A stretch of DNA of 64,000 nucleotides from Aphelocoma coerulescens (lineage: Eukaryota; Chordata; Aves; Passeriformes; Corvidae), in NCBI RefSeq assembly GCF_041296385.1, contig NC_091017.1, forward strand, positions 53,442,214 to 53,506,213. Reading direction: 5' to 3'. Under the pieces are notes generated by a model, which ran no database searches, was not told where the DNA came from, and worked only from the letters and a program-made list of their open reading frames with translations. The position numbers and the translations under genes were made by a program. Each line of letters begins with the position of its first letter. Position 1 is the stretch's first letter. Positions 1 through 12,893 of this stretch are shown here, piece after piece.

Positions 1-3000
1 CACTAAATTGGTGTTTCTGCCCAGTTAAAACCAAACCCGCTACAAGGTAGCAGAAAAAATGAGAGAACTGATGTAAAAAATAAAACTATTTTTAAATCAT
101 TAACACCTGCAGCAAATTCTCTATTCGAATCCAAGCCTAACCCTCTAGATAGATGCTGCCTTCCCCGAATTGCAGATGGGAGGATCAGTTCAGGCTCTAG
201 GTTCTTCTGCAAATTTTTCTTTTGGAAACTGAAGTAACTCTGCTAGGATGAATCTGAGAGTGTTCTTGTTCCTTCAGAGTTAACCCTTACACTAGCCAGA
301 AACAGTGAGTGAGAAGACCTGGAGTTAGAGGATAGGCTATATGGAAATTCAAGCATAGGAAACTTAAGCTTATTTGATATGCAAGTGCTCCTTGTTCCTT
401 ACGGATTCAGCGCAGTGAAATCACGTCTTACAAACTGTGGAGGACATGTGCAATGATAGCAAACAGATTCTCCTTGTGGCAAAGCATGTTGCGTCAGGAT
501 CTTTAGTCTTCTGTTGTGAAAAGTACATGGAAGATGCAGCATGAGCTGGTTAGTATCCACCCATATACACAGTGGGCTGCAGGTTTCGTATCAGTACAAA
601 CACAAATAAATTTACTGCCTTGAGGATAAGATAAAATAACTAATTATGACAAAATTCAGTTTCACAGCCACAAGAGTGTGGCTCTGTCAGGCAGCATCTA
701 CCTGCGTGGGTTGGAAGCAAAGGCTGAACGAGCTTCCTTTTCTGACACTTGTGTCTGTTTGTGTATTCAGTTACATCTAAAGCAGCTGCTTTCCCTGCCA
801 GTGCTGAGCTCATGTACCCACACTGTGCCCTGCTGTCTAGAGGAATGTGAAGAGAAGGTTGCCAGCTGCCTCTCCCTCCTACCGAAGCAGCTTTAACTGT
901 GGAGCCTTTTCCTTCAGTGGCAACACGGGCAAGCACAGCAGAACCACGGGTGCATTGAAAGAGGAAACTGCATTCAGGGATGCTTGAGGAGAGGGCACTC
1001 AAATCAGTTGTTTTGGGGAGAAGGCCTGAACCTGGAGCAGAGTTGGGGTCACTGCTGCGAGAACTACAGGATTTCCCTCCTGTGCTTACCTTTACAAATT
1101 TCCTGTGTCCAGCAGTTGATTAGTTTAGGTAAACACTTATTTTGCTTGAGCCATTGCCATCACTAACCACAGCTCTCAGAGCTCAGTTTTAACCTGTTCT
1201 GTCTGGGAACCACAAGCTGACAAGGAATAACTGTTATGTTTCCATATATTGCACCAGCTGGGAATCATTTCGTGATGCAGTGGAACTACTGATTTCCTGC
1301 CTTCCACCCTTTTTTAGCACATGCAGTCACAAAGGAGCAGGATGCTGCATGTGCTCTGGTCTGTAATTCCCAGTACAACCACTCATGCAGAGCTGTTGAG
1401 TGTATTTCAGTTACAATTACACACACCATGTATTTTGATGATGAATTTGCTACAAGACCAGAGAAAGGTAACAAATTATTTATGACTAGACAGATTCCTG
1501 TTTATAACCCTCATGGCTACTGCTGTATTGCTGCTAGATTTTAGTACCTTTGAGAAGGGACTTCATATTAAGAAATTTGTCATCTGAAAAATAAAGCCTG
1601 TCTGCACATTTGGTACAGAGGGACTTCAAATATCCAAATAATCTTCTAAGCAGGCTTCTTTTATCTTTCTAGGGGGGTTTTACTTCACTGTAAAAAATAC
1701 TGAGAAATATATTGTTTCTCTTAATAAAAATTATCTTTGTGATTTAGAGAGAATTTGTTATTCTTACCTCTGCTGAAAATGTGGTCATGCAAATGTGTAC
1801 TGAAAATTTGTAATACAGGTTCTTGCATAGAACTACATAGATTTCTAGACAGGGGAAGAAGCCCCCCTTGACAGGGGAGTATGTTCATTCCTTACTCCGT
1901 GCCAAGGCAATTGAAAGAACACTTTAATTGTGAGTTTTCATACATTCCTATTTTGTAAGTTTACTTGATTTCTGCTTAACTCCTGGGGAAAGAGAATTCT
2001 CACCAGAACTGCACATGCGAACATTTCAATCTGGTATTAGTGTGGTTTTAATATTAGGCTTTATAGAGGTAGGGCAGGACCTCAGATACATTACACCTCA
2101 TGTCTTCTTGCTTCAAAACATGCAACTACTTCTACAGGAGCAACTTAGCACTGCACCAGGATAACTTCGTTCAGATCATTCCTCAAGAAAGCATGGAATT
2201 AGTTACTCTAGAAGAAGGAAACTGTGTTTTGCACAACTGCTCAAGCCCAAAGGGAGCCAAGTGAAAAGACAACAGCACTGTACCTTCCTCCTCCTGCAAG
2301 AACATCTGGTTTGCATGGCCACACCATGAGCATTCAGTTAGGAAGACAACTTCTGTCTGGCTAGGTTAGGCTGAGTGAGCTGACCCTATGCTTTAATTTT
2401 GTGCATGTGAGTGTTTTGCTTCAATTCTTGGTATAGGCAACCTAAACCGCTTCTGACCCATGCCTGTACTGAAAGAGAAATGATACAGCTGTATTTCTGG
2501 ATGCCACGGTCAGATTAATAATCCTTGCTGAGTCTGGACTAATTATTTTGGGCACAGTGCTGCAAGACTGGCTTCCCTGCTTTCAGACTAAAACCAGTAT
2601 CTTCATTTTATCCTGCATGATGTGAAAACACAAGCCTGGAAAAGGATTAGCTTGATGATCATCTTATACTCCATCACAGGGTGACCCATCATTGTCCTGA
2701 ACTCCTCACATTCTCCAGGTATGCTGCAGAGCCGTTAATTCAAGGTGCCACCCCACCTACTCAGTCGCACCACTGCGCAGGACTGACACAAAGTGCTGCT
2801 ATTCAGATTTGTGCTCATGAAACAAAGAGTGGAAAGAGCAGGGAACAATGCTCTAAATTTAGTCTGTTTAGAATACCACACCACTGAGTATTCCCATCTA
2901 TTTTCAAAGCTGCAATAAAGCAGCATGGCAATACTAGTAAATGTCATTACTTATTTGAATTAAAAGAATTACTTCCAGCCAACAATAATAGATTAGAGCA

Positions 3001-3689
3001 ATTTTCGTCTACTACATTAGTCATTCTTGGCAGTGTGAACATAATGAATCTGAGGAGTTTACAATACAACCATCCAACTAAAACTTGGAATATAAATTCT
3101 CAGCCTGTAATCACTTCCTTTTTTGTCTCTCTTTAAGTCAAGGCAGTATGATTTTTTTTTTCTGTCAGAGAGTCATAAAGTTTCTGCTTGAAGTTTTTAT
3201 TGGTTTTCAAAAATGTAGTTGATTGGTTAATGTGATTTTTTTTTTTTAATAATCCTTCTTTTTTTCAACACAGGTAATTTTCAAGCTTTAAGAAATTTAC
3301 CTGAAATCACTTTTTTTCAATTAATAAACTATAAATTTTCATTACCCAAATATATTGTTATACCGCCTTAACTGGGCTACAAATACTGAAGTACTGACCT
3401 TGTTCTATTTTATTTAGAAACCTTTTCAGGAAAAGAGTATCTCAAGCATAGCAAGTGTGTTCTTTTTTCTCCCTAGTGTTTCATAGCTGTATTGATAAAA
3501 ACAGCATCATAAAATAGCATCAGCATTATCTAAGCCTTTGAAATGCTACAGAAGCCAGTATTTTGTTACTATAGTTCTTAAACCTGACAACGATTTCTCC
3601 GTCATTGGTACAACCCCCTGGTATAATATAAGTGGAGTTATTCTTGATTTATGTTGGAGAATTAAGTCCTGCTGAAGCTGTTACCACTA

Positions 3690-3717
3690 GAATGGGATTG
3701 GGAATGGGATTGGGAAT
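3690..3717. repeat. 12-bp tandem repeat (gaatgggattgg, about 2.3 copies)
   Basis: Two exact copies followed by a partial third. Confidence 0.9.
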
Positions 3718-3976
3718 TTGATTACAGCTCTTTCTATTTCTGAACCGGTCTTTGCTGTTTCTACTCTTTGTATGGACTACAGTCCAAACACTGCATGGGT
3801 GACAGAGCTAAACCTGAAGAGATTTAGAGACTTCAAACAGGTTGAGAAAACTGTGCTTTGATTCTTCAAATATTTGTGCTAAATTTTGAATTATTTTTGA
3901 ACAATCATACTGAAAAGAGAGAAGAGAGCAACTCCTACTTGCTCCAAAGAGATGCTGGTTAGACAGTGAGTGAATA

Positions 3977-4043
3977 CTCTCTGACATGGTTTAACAAATT
4001 ACTTCAAATGCTCTCTGACACCTTTAACAAATTACTTCAATAC
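3977..4043. repeat. Tandem duplication, about 34-bp unit, two copies
   Basis: ctctctgaca, then tttaacaaattacttcaa, occurs at 3977-4010 and again from 4011, with a 1-nt length difference. Confidence 0.85.
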
Positions 4044-4095
4044 CTTTAAAAGGCACCTTTTAATAATCACATCTTTGGTTATCAAAGGTATTGAA
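4036..4095. repeat. 12-bp inverted repeat with 36-nt loop
   Basis: ttcaataccttt (4036-4047) and its exact reverse complement aaaggtattgaa (4084-4095). It overlaps the end of the 34-bp tandem duplication. Confidence 0.75.
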
Positions 4096-5125
4096 AGATG
4101 CTGATGGCTCTAATGTAGAAAAGCGTGCCAAAAGACTCGATCTATGTCACAGGTTATGAGAAGATCTGTACAGATATTGAGTAATACCATTTGTGCTTTT
4201 TACCCAATGGCAGATTTACAGACAGCTAGAAAATTCCTCAGATTTGAACACAAAGGAAACACTGAACTTAATGGCTGCACTCTGGAATGATTACTGGCAG
4301 ACAATATCCTGCACAGCAAAGGGGAACCACCAGTCACAGGGTTTATTTATTTATTTTCCTTTATGAGCTATTTGTGTTTGTTTGTACGATACTTCGCCTT
4401 GCTGGCAATCTCCAAAGGAACGCCCCTGAAAAACTGAAGTGTTAAATGTTCCTTCTGTTTCTTCTTCACAACTAACCTTCCAATACTACTGTAATGGAGA
4501 AGCAGAGTTTTTTGCAAGCTGAGCAAAAGGAGTGGATGAACCTACTATTTGACCAAGAACAACATAATGGGGAAAGGAACGAAAAAATTTACAGCAATGT
4601 AGAGACAAGGAAGCCCAGTATTCCTGAAATGTCAAAATTTACAAAAGTGATAAACAACTCTGAATCTCTTTCATGCCCTTCCCTCTAGTCTTCATCATTA
4701 TACTATATTCTGTATTTTCAGATATTCTGAACCAAACAGTAGTCTACACCGGGAGAACTTCCCAGAGGAACTAAAAGTAAATGCAAGACAACCCTGTAAC
4801 TAAGTGCTGTACCAAAAGATCTTGCCCTTCTCTGTCCATGTTGGCCAGCCTCCCCTTGGTTTAATTCAGGAAGGATTTTTACTTGATATTGCTTCCAGTT
4901 GTTTTCATTCCAGAATGGATGAATGACGGAAAAGAAAGTAAAAAACCAGTTGTCTCTCTGCAGCCCAGCATAGAAACAAATTATATCACTGATTTGACAA
5001 ACATGTCAGACACACTCAGTGAAAACAAAATTGCTTTTTTTCTTGCTGTTCTATAATCAGTTTACAGATTACAGAAATTTATAGAAAAGACAAAACAGTT
5101 AAAGACTTGGAGACACCATAAAACT

Positions 5126-5149
5126 CCCCCCCCCCCCTTTTTTTTTTTT
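5126..5149. repeat. C12-T12 homopolymer junction
   Basis: Twelve C followed by twelve T; poly-purine on the other strand. Confidence 0.9.
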
Positions 5150-6322
5150 CTAACGTGTGCAAGTACAGTAGATACAGTTAGTTTAACTCTCAGGCTTATA
5201 ATCAACAGGATAGAAGAAAATTTTTAGGGAAAATGCATTTTTGTAGGCACCTTCTCTCATAAAATAATCCTCTTAACCACTTTTTTTCTCCTAGCTGTTT
5301 CAGCAAAAATTAATTCTCAAGTGATTAGGAGCTTGAATTACGAGCATTCAAAGAAACTCCTCCATGATCTGAAAATGCTGAAAGCAAATCAGTCACCTAA
5401 GAAAACGTAAAAATACAGATGCAGAAATATATCACAGAGAGAAATAAATCCTTCTTTGTGACTCTAATTCTTATGCTGTGAAATTAATTTAGGTAATTCT
5501 TATTTTAAAATGAAATCAGAATTATCATAAAATATCATCCAGTATTTTAGTAATAAATCTGATGGCTGTTGCTATAACTGGTCATGTTGAAAAGCTCAGA
5601 CCTTCTGCAAAAGAAAATAATATCGCTACATAAAACAGAACAGCAACTCTACAGCTGATTTAGGAACTGAATCAGGCCATCTAGAATCACAGCCAAGGAA
5701 CAGCTTTCCTTTCTAGCCCTGGTTGAGGGAAGAACACCACTGCCTTTTTATATGATCCCTAACAACTTTATATATGATGTCCTTGATTACTGTCCTGTGC
5801 AGTTTCTTGTTACCAGGATACATTTCTCTGCCTGACTCATAATTTTGACTAAATAAATGTTTAAATAACTGTGGCCAGGCATTCATACCTCTTTTGGAAG
5901 TTACTTTTTTTTCAAATATCTTATTTTTAAAGGTTGTTTTGATTGGAGAGTGCAATATACATATAGTTCTCCTGCAGCTGGTCAACTATTGTATTCCAAC
6001 AGATGCAAGTACTTGTAATGGAAAGCAAGGGAAAGATTAATGGGTTTTGAAGTATTTTTTGCAACAGATTTTTGTACACTGACAATTTGTTAGGAGCAAA
6101 TGCCAAGTGAAGAGGACTCCAAAGGTTCCTACAGCAAAACCAATAATACCTGTATGAAAACATGGGCAACACAAAGAAACAATGGCTGCCACAGGTATAG
6201 GAAGAATGGTTTATAAAATCTTCAGGATAAAATTTGGATTTCTGCACTGGACTGTGTTTTCATTTACTATTTAGTTCACCAAGGGAATTAGATATTTTCC
6301 ATGGAACACTCTAAAGGGAGAC

Positions 6323-6382
6323 AGAAACTGAGTCATAGTATTTTGATTATATAGAAACTGAATCACAGTATTTTGATTACAT
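6323..6382. repeat. 30-bp tandem duplication, two copies
   Basis: agaaactgagtcatagtatt...ttgattatat is repeated immediately with three substitutions (G/A, T/C, T/C). All three differences are transitions. Confidence 0.9.
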
Positions 6383-9300
6383 TTTAAAAATTTTGTATCT
6401 GTGTGTAGAAACAGTAGGAAAGCTAAATTTCATAACACTGCTTAATATCATGCTCAGTTGTTGATACTGTCTGGTTTACAAAACACTTTCTGGAGCAAGG
6501 AGGCTACAGAGTAGAGCCAGGAATTTGTTTCAGTTCCAAATATAATAACATCTGTTCACAATCATGGTAGAGCACTACAGGATTGATTGTCATCTTTGCG
6601 AAGATTTCTGTGAATTTTGCTTTTGCTCTGTCTATTTAGCAGTGAGGAGTAAAGAGATGCTTTAGATTATTCCATTCCATTTCCCAGTGTTAATGCCAAG
6701 TCCCTAGCGTAACCTAGGCCTTTTGTGGACCTTTATGTTAATGACAGTCACTAAATAAATAAAGGAATTTAGGAAGCATTTTTCAAGACAGTGTTTTCCC
6801 CACCGTACTTCTGTCCAAATCCTCCTACTCAAATCCCTAGTTATGCAGCTACCTGTACAAACACCTCTAGCACTGGTTATTGAAACACCAGTTCTGGCTT
6901 TTTGTCATTTGAGCTACAGCAAGGAATGAGGACAAGCGATGGGAGCCATGGGACAGCAGAATGCGGAGAGCTCTCTTCTGAAGGGAAATTTTCTTGGCCA
7001 GCTTTTCCCATCCAGCTAAATACAGACAGCAAAACATTTCAGAAAATAAAATTAAATTTAAAAAATTAAATTAAAAAAATAAAGTTAAATTACATTTTGT
7101 ATTTCTCCTTAGATTATATTACGCTTGCAGATATCTAGATAGGAAAGACTTAATCTGTTAACAGAGACGGACAAAAAACCAATTGTTTTGTATTTAATTT
7201 TAAACATGTAATCTCTTCTGAGAGATTTTTTTGCTCAGAAACCATATTTTACTTTAATGAAAAATGTAATTATTTAAAAAATTTTTAAAAAAATTTGATT
7301 GTACTATGATGAATACAATACACCATCTAGTATTTGTATTTCAGTCTGGCATGCTCTAGGTACATCATTATCATATTAATTACATGTTTTCTGCTGATCC
7401 TTTCTGAAATGCATTTCTCTCATCCTCTGATACACTTTTATCACTTGACTCTGTGAACTCAAATTGTCAATAAGACTGTTTGGGCGTATCACGACTACAA
7501 AGAAACGGAGAAATTGCCCGTGTCTGCTATCAAGGTATTATATCACTCTGTGCTAAGGTGAGAAACATATTCTTGCCTGATTCTTATAATCCACTTCAGG
7601 GAAACACACTGCCCACCCTCACCAAACTCAGAAACATGCTGGAAAGAAGATGGTTTCGGTTTCTTTTCAAGCACTGTTCTTGACCTGGGTCTAAGGTATG
7701 CCTTGCTGTCTGGACTGAAGGCACACACACTATTTGCTTTTCTTGCTTCCAGTGCCATTTTAAAATGTCAGTGTTCTCCCTGGAACTAGTTATAAAGCAT
7801 GGAATGCCATCTGAACAACTCTGAAAGTGCAGGCTAATTTCAGCAAGTCCATAAGTAAACTCCAGCTGGGTATCTTCCTAGAAGATACCAGAAGTCCCCC
7901 TTCACATCTGCCATGCAGATACTCTGTTTGCTCACCTCCATGACAATGAATCAGACACCCCGTGAGCTTTCAGCTTGACTGCCCTGTTGTGCATATCTTA
8001 TGTGTCAGAAGACATTGAATAAGAAAAAAATTCATTTGGTGATAGCCTACTGCTGCATATTCAATGGAAAAGCCAACCCTTAGAAAATGAGCTGGATTGT
8101 TGACTCTAAAAAAATGTGTTTACTTATCTTATTGCACCATATTTTCACTCAGCCTTGCATGAAAATTCATTCTTGGCACTGACGTGGAAAGCAATATAGA
8201 AGTTGCCCATCTGCTAGGATTCATACTGTGGAAAATATACTCTCTCCACGAATTTGATTGTTTCAGGTCTGTCATAATGCCCAGGCTGAGTGGTCAAAGC
8301 CTTTTATCTACATCCTTATCTCAAAGATGTTGGTTCCAAACTTACTTCAGTCAAGAGTACCTAGGAACTCTTTGAGAAATAATCTATGCCAGCAAAGTAT
8401 CTTGAACCTGCCAGCTCTTTTCACAAACAAATTTAATATATATCGTTTTCCAGGATGACAACCAGGAAGTTGAGCAAATGCAGGAAGTCAGGTATTACAA
8501 TAAACAGGATGCAGGTACATTCAGGTAAGATTGCTTAGTTGTAAGAACAGGCATGAAAACAGAATTAATAAAATATTATTAATAGTATAAAAAACCAGTA
8601 GAGCTGTGCTGTAAGGAACAAAAATTACAGGAAAATTAGGAGATTTGGGAATAATACACGGAATTGCAATTACTTTCCATCCAACATCTGAAAGATGCTT
8701 TGTTCTGAAATGCATACATACACAGAAGTTGGCTTTTGAAAATACAGTTTGTCTGCTTGTTCTCTTTCTTTCATCTGATTATGATTCATTCATTTCAGAC
8801 TAGTTACTGCCAACTTATAATAGTGTTGGTGAGCAAGGGTTCTGATCCAACATCAACGTGTAGTGAAAAGTGTGTCTCCGAAATGGACTACTCCTATGAT
8901 GTGTAATGGCTTTACACATCAGTTGTTAAGTTTTCTCAGCGATGTCTGAAAATACATCTAGGAAGCAGGAACATAGTGAAGCATGCACCTGCAGCCTACC
9001 CAAGGCAGATCCTTACAGGATCCTTACAGTACCAGTACAGGCTGGTACTTGCAATGGTGTATGATGTGCTGTTTTATTAAGTTGAAAGTAAGTAAAATGG
9101 CCATTGATTTTAAAGGTACCATATCAGAGAAAAACTTGAGAAAAAAAAAGCACTATGGAATGTAAAACCAAGGAGACAAAAGGACTCCTTTCCTTTCATG
9201 AAAGGAGCACATACTGGGATATGTGATACAAAAGTCATCAAATGAATAGATGAGAAATAATGTCTTGGAGTCAAGGGGGACCCCCTGACTGAGATAGGGA

Positions 9301-11414
9301 AGGACTGCTCAACTGTGTTCTGATTTTAGCTTCTGGAGTCTTTCAGACTGGCTTGGAGTAAGAACAGTAAATACACAGTGAAGGGCAGGATTCTCCTCAC
9401 TCAGTGGATGGAGTAGGTAAGATAACTTCCCTCATTTCACAATTAACACTCTTAACAAATGTATCAGGTTTTGACATGGATCTAAATATCTTGTAATTTT
9501 TAGGTCCTGTTATTCATTCAGTATCTTTAAGCAGCTATAACACTCAGTTATTGGGACTTCTTGTCAAGTGCATGAAAATTTCCAGTTGGCACACACCAGC
9601 CATATTACCTTATGCCACCTTTGACTGGTCTTTCTCAGAGAGACATGGCCAAAAGAATGAGTCCAAGAAGCAATTTTATGCACCAAACCACACTAATATC
9701 CATACAGTTTTTAGATGTCTTTAAATTACTTGTGCAACTGGTTTGGTAATGTGGTAATGCTTGAATCATGAGACTAAGAATTGCTGAGCAAAAAAAGTGC
9801 TCCCTCCTTTGAATTTAAGAAGTAACATATTATGAAGGAGGGAAAAAAAAAATCTTCATCAAGGTCTTCATACTGCCTAACTTTAGCCCCTTAACCTTGA
9901 AGAAATATCAGCACAGACTTTGTATGACAGGATTAACAGAGAGAGATTAGGATACTTCCAACAAATTATTTAGAGGAGGGAGGAAAACTTTCCTCTTTGT
10001 CACTTCAAGCAACCCCCATTACCCCTCTGGTGAACAGACTGATAACGACTGAAGATATTTGGCACTACTGCACTCAATTCTCATTACAGCATATATTAGC
10101 AGTGCTTTGTAATTGAAGTAACTGACCTCCTCATCTACCCAGGAACTGAGTATCTACCTTCTTGTACCCCTCAGGGATGGCTGACTTTAAATGTGTTGCT
10201 CCCAGCATAAGACATGACTTACCAAGAGGCCAAAGGGCTGAAACTGCAATGCAGAGTTGCTACAGACAGAGTTTTTGTCCAAGAGTCCATTGGGCCTGGC
10301 ACTGACAGAACACCCAGTGAAGTAAGTGTCCACTCTAGTAACAAGAATGGCAGGCTTGGGAAGACCATTTTCATTTATCAGCCACACACTTTGCATGAAG
10401 GCTACTGTTTGTTAGGGTGCACTAAAACTCTTCCACAAACACCTAAAGAAAAATATCTTTCCCACAGAGGGGAATTTCTGCTTATGCTAACTGCCCTGGT
10501 AAGGGTGTGAACTGAAAAGCTTTGTGCCAGTCTTTATTGTTTCTTCCTCCCCACACGCCAGCCTTGCAGTATCTTGCAAAAGACAATGATCACAAAGGGA
10601 TAAAAGTGAAAATCTGCCACCTCTTTAATGATTAGCAAAGCTTTCTGCTTTTGCATGTTGTTATCATGTTCCAAAAACTGGGAGAATACTGTTCTGAAAT
10701 TTAGTAAGGTTAAATAGCCTTACTAACAGAAAAATCATGCTTACCTGTTCTGTTAATCACAAGAAACAGGCATTTAGTGGCATCAAACACTGAACAGAAA
10801 GAAAGGGAAGGCTTCATATTTTGATGTCTGATTCTTCTGACAAGTGACTATCATTTCTGTCTTCTCCTGTGAAACCACCTGTCAACAATATATTCTTAAA
10901 TATTAGAGTGAATATGTAAGCTAAATAAATAATGAATACATGAAGATTTCCCAAGCCAGTGCAGAATCGTATGTGCTTTGAAAGCTAATGCTGACAAAGT
11001 AGGCATGATGCTGTGTGGTATTCAGAAACTTCCCTTTATTCTTACATTCACACTATGTTCATCTGGAAACCTACCATATTGGGCAAAGTCTACTGTGATG
11101 ACTGAAGCTAAATTCACAGTTGCCTCTTGATATATCACAATATGTCATTCAACAATACCACTGAGGAAAATGTAATTACTATGCAACATTTTGTGCTTTC
11201 TTGGGATTTCTCACTAGGTAAGTAAGAAATAAATTCCTGTCAGAACTGCAGGAGTATTCTTGCAGAGATGTAGGAACAGACCAGCTGGGTCATAACCCAC
11301 GATGCTGTGTTGAAATTACAGGTCACAGGGGATATATTCTTTTTTAGCTGCAGGCTGTAAGCCTTTTCTTTCCACCTGAGTGTGCAGAAACTTGCTCACT
11401 GTCCAAATGAACGC

Positions 11415-11505
11415 TCATACAATGCATTTAATTCCCGTAATACCCTTGTAAGGTAGAAATCTTAACAGAGAAGCAACTGAGGGCCAGAGAAATTGAAACA
11501 AACCA
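11415..11505 (+). repeat. MIR-type SINE relic
   Basis: The order atgcatttaattcccgtaat, acccttgtaaggtagaaat, aacagagaagcaactgaggg, ccagagaaattgaaac matches the MIR central region (TTTAATCCTCACAACAACCC, TGTGAGGTAG, ACAGATGAGGAAACTGAGG, CACAGAGAGGTTAAG). It is diverged, as expected for an amniote-age element. Edges are approximate. Confidence 0.6.
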
Positions 11506-12053
11506 ACCAGTCAAAAAAAAGCCATGTAAGGACAGAAATTTACACTTTGGTTCCACTTAACATCTCTCCCCTGAGACTCTTTCCTTCCATAAAGCAAACA
11601 ACATATAACCCCTGTAGGCACTGATCTCCTGCTGAACACAAAAGTGAAATCTAAGACACTCCAGGCCTCCAAAACACTTTATGAGCATGACCCAGACACC
11701 TGAATCACTGCCTTTTCCTTTGGAAAAAGTACCTCCACTCACAGCTTTGTTCTGCCACTACAATGACTGTTGTGGAAGGAGGAAGGAAGGCATTAACACC
11801 CACAGGAGGAAGAGGCGTCAACATCCACACACTTCCCCAGTTTCAGTACAAAATTCAAAGCTCCTATTCTGGATCTATTTTGATTTATTTTAAAGTCAAA
11901 TATACAAATAAAATCAAAGGAAATTGATTGCTACCTACAAAGAACAGAAGAGATTCCCACTTGTGACTTTTAAAACTTGCATGCCATTCTGATAATGTGG
12001 CTGTGGGTGTGAGTAAGAAAAAAGATGATGCATAGGCAGATGTTCATGTTCAT

Positions 12054-12094
12054 TTTGTTTCCACTGGAGCTGGCTCAGCTCCAGTGGAAACAAA
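12054..12094. repeat. Perfect 19-bp inverted repeat with 3-nt spacer
   Basis: Arm tttgtttccactggagctg (12054-12072), spacer gct, then the exact reverse complement (12076-12094). It lies about 70 bp from the CR1 fragment in GABRB1 intron 3 but outside the recognisable CR1 homology. Confidence 0.9.
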
Positions 12095-12161
12095 GGAGAC
12101 TGAGGTCTCAGATTACTGTCAGAAAGACTGACAGCTTCTTATACGAACGTTTAAATTATAC

Positions 12162-12893
12162 CATCACAGAATGGTTATGGCTGGAAGGGACAAGATCATC
12201 TAGTTCCAACCCCCCCTGCTATGGACAGGGACAGCTTTCACTAGACCAGGTTTCTCACAGCTACATCCAACCCGGTCTCAAACGCTTCCAGGGATGGGGC
12301 ATCCACAACTTCTCTGGGCAACCTGTACCAGGGCCTCACCACCCTTACAGTAAGAAATCTCTTCCTAATATCTAATCTAAACCTACTCTCTTTTTGTTTA
12401 AAGCCATTAATCATTGTCCTGTCACTACATGCCCTTGTAAAAAGTCCCCCTCCATCTTTCTTGTAGGCTGCTTTAGGGACTGCAAGGCTGCAATTAGGTC
12501 ACCCTGGAGTCTTCTCCTGGGGTTGAACAAACCCAATTCTCTCACCCTTTCCTCACAAGAGAGCTGCTCCATCCCTCTCATCATCTTGGTGTCCTCCTCT
12601 GGACTCGTTCCAGCAGGTCCATGTCCTTCTTTTGCTGGGACCCCAGAGCTGGATGCAGCACTGCAGGTGGGGTCTCACCAGAGCAGAGCAGAGGGGCAGA
12701 ATCCCCTCCCTCCCCTGCTGCCCACGGTGCTCTGGATGCAGCCCAGGACACGTTTGGCTTTCTGGGCTGTGAGTGCACATGGCTGGGTCATGTCCAGCCT
12801 CTCACTCACTGGCACCCCCACGTCCCTCTTGGCAGGGCTGCTCTGGATGTGTTCATCCCCCAGCCTGTGTTGATACTGGGGGTTGCTCCAACC
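12162..12893 (-). mobile_element. CR1 LINE, 3'-terminal fragment (reverse orientation)
   Basis: On the plus strand the block starts with a reversed CR1 3' terminus (cacagaatggtt, then ctggaagggac, gatcatctagttccaaccc) and continues through the well-known CR1 stretch: ccagggatggggcatccaca, cttctctgggcaacctgt, ttcctaatatctaatctaaa, tgtcctgtcactacatgccc, ggactcgttccagcaggtcc, gctggatgcagcactgcagg. The element is therefore on the minus strand, 5'-truncated, about 730 bp, with many substitutions. Long open frames on the plus strand here are antisense to the element and not genes. It is the largest recognisable repeat in the window and points to a bird or reptile. Confidence 0.93.

Noticed and set aside
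118..150. tRNA B-box-like ttcgaatcc
   Set aside because: No acceptor stem, A-box or cloverleaf around it.
5927..6247. 106-codon minus-strand frame
   Set aside because: AT-rich random-looking translation in GABRB1 intron 3 with no domain.
9269..9290. Short G/C palindrome gtcaaggggg-a-ccccctgac
   Set aside because: Only 9-10 bp of stem and no supporting context.
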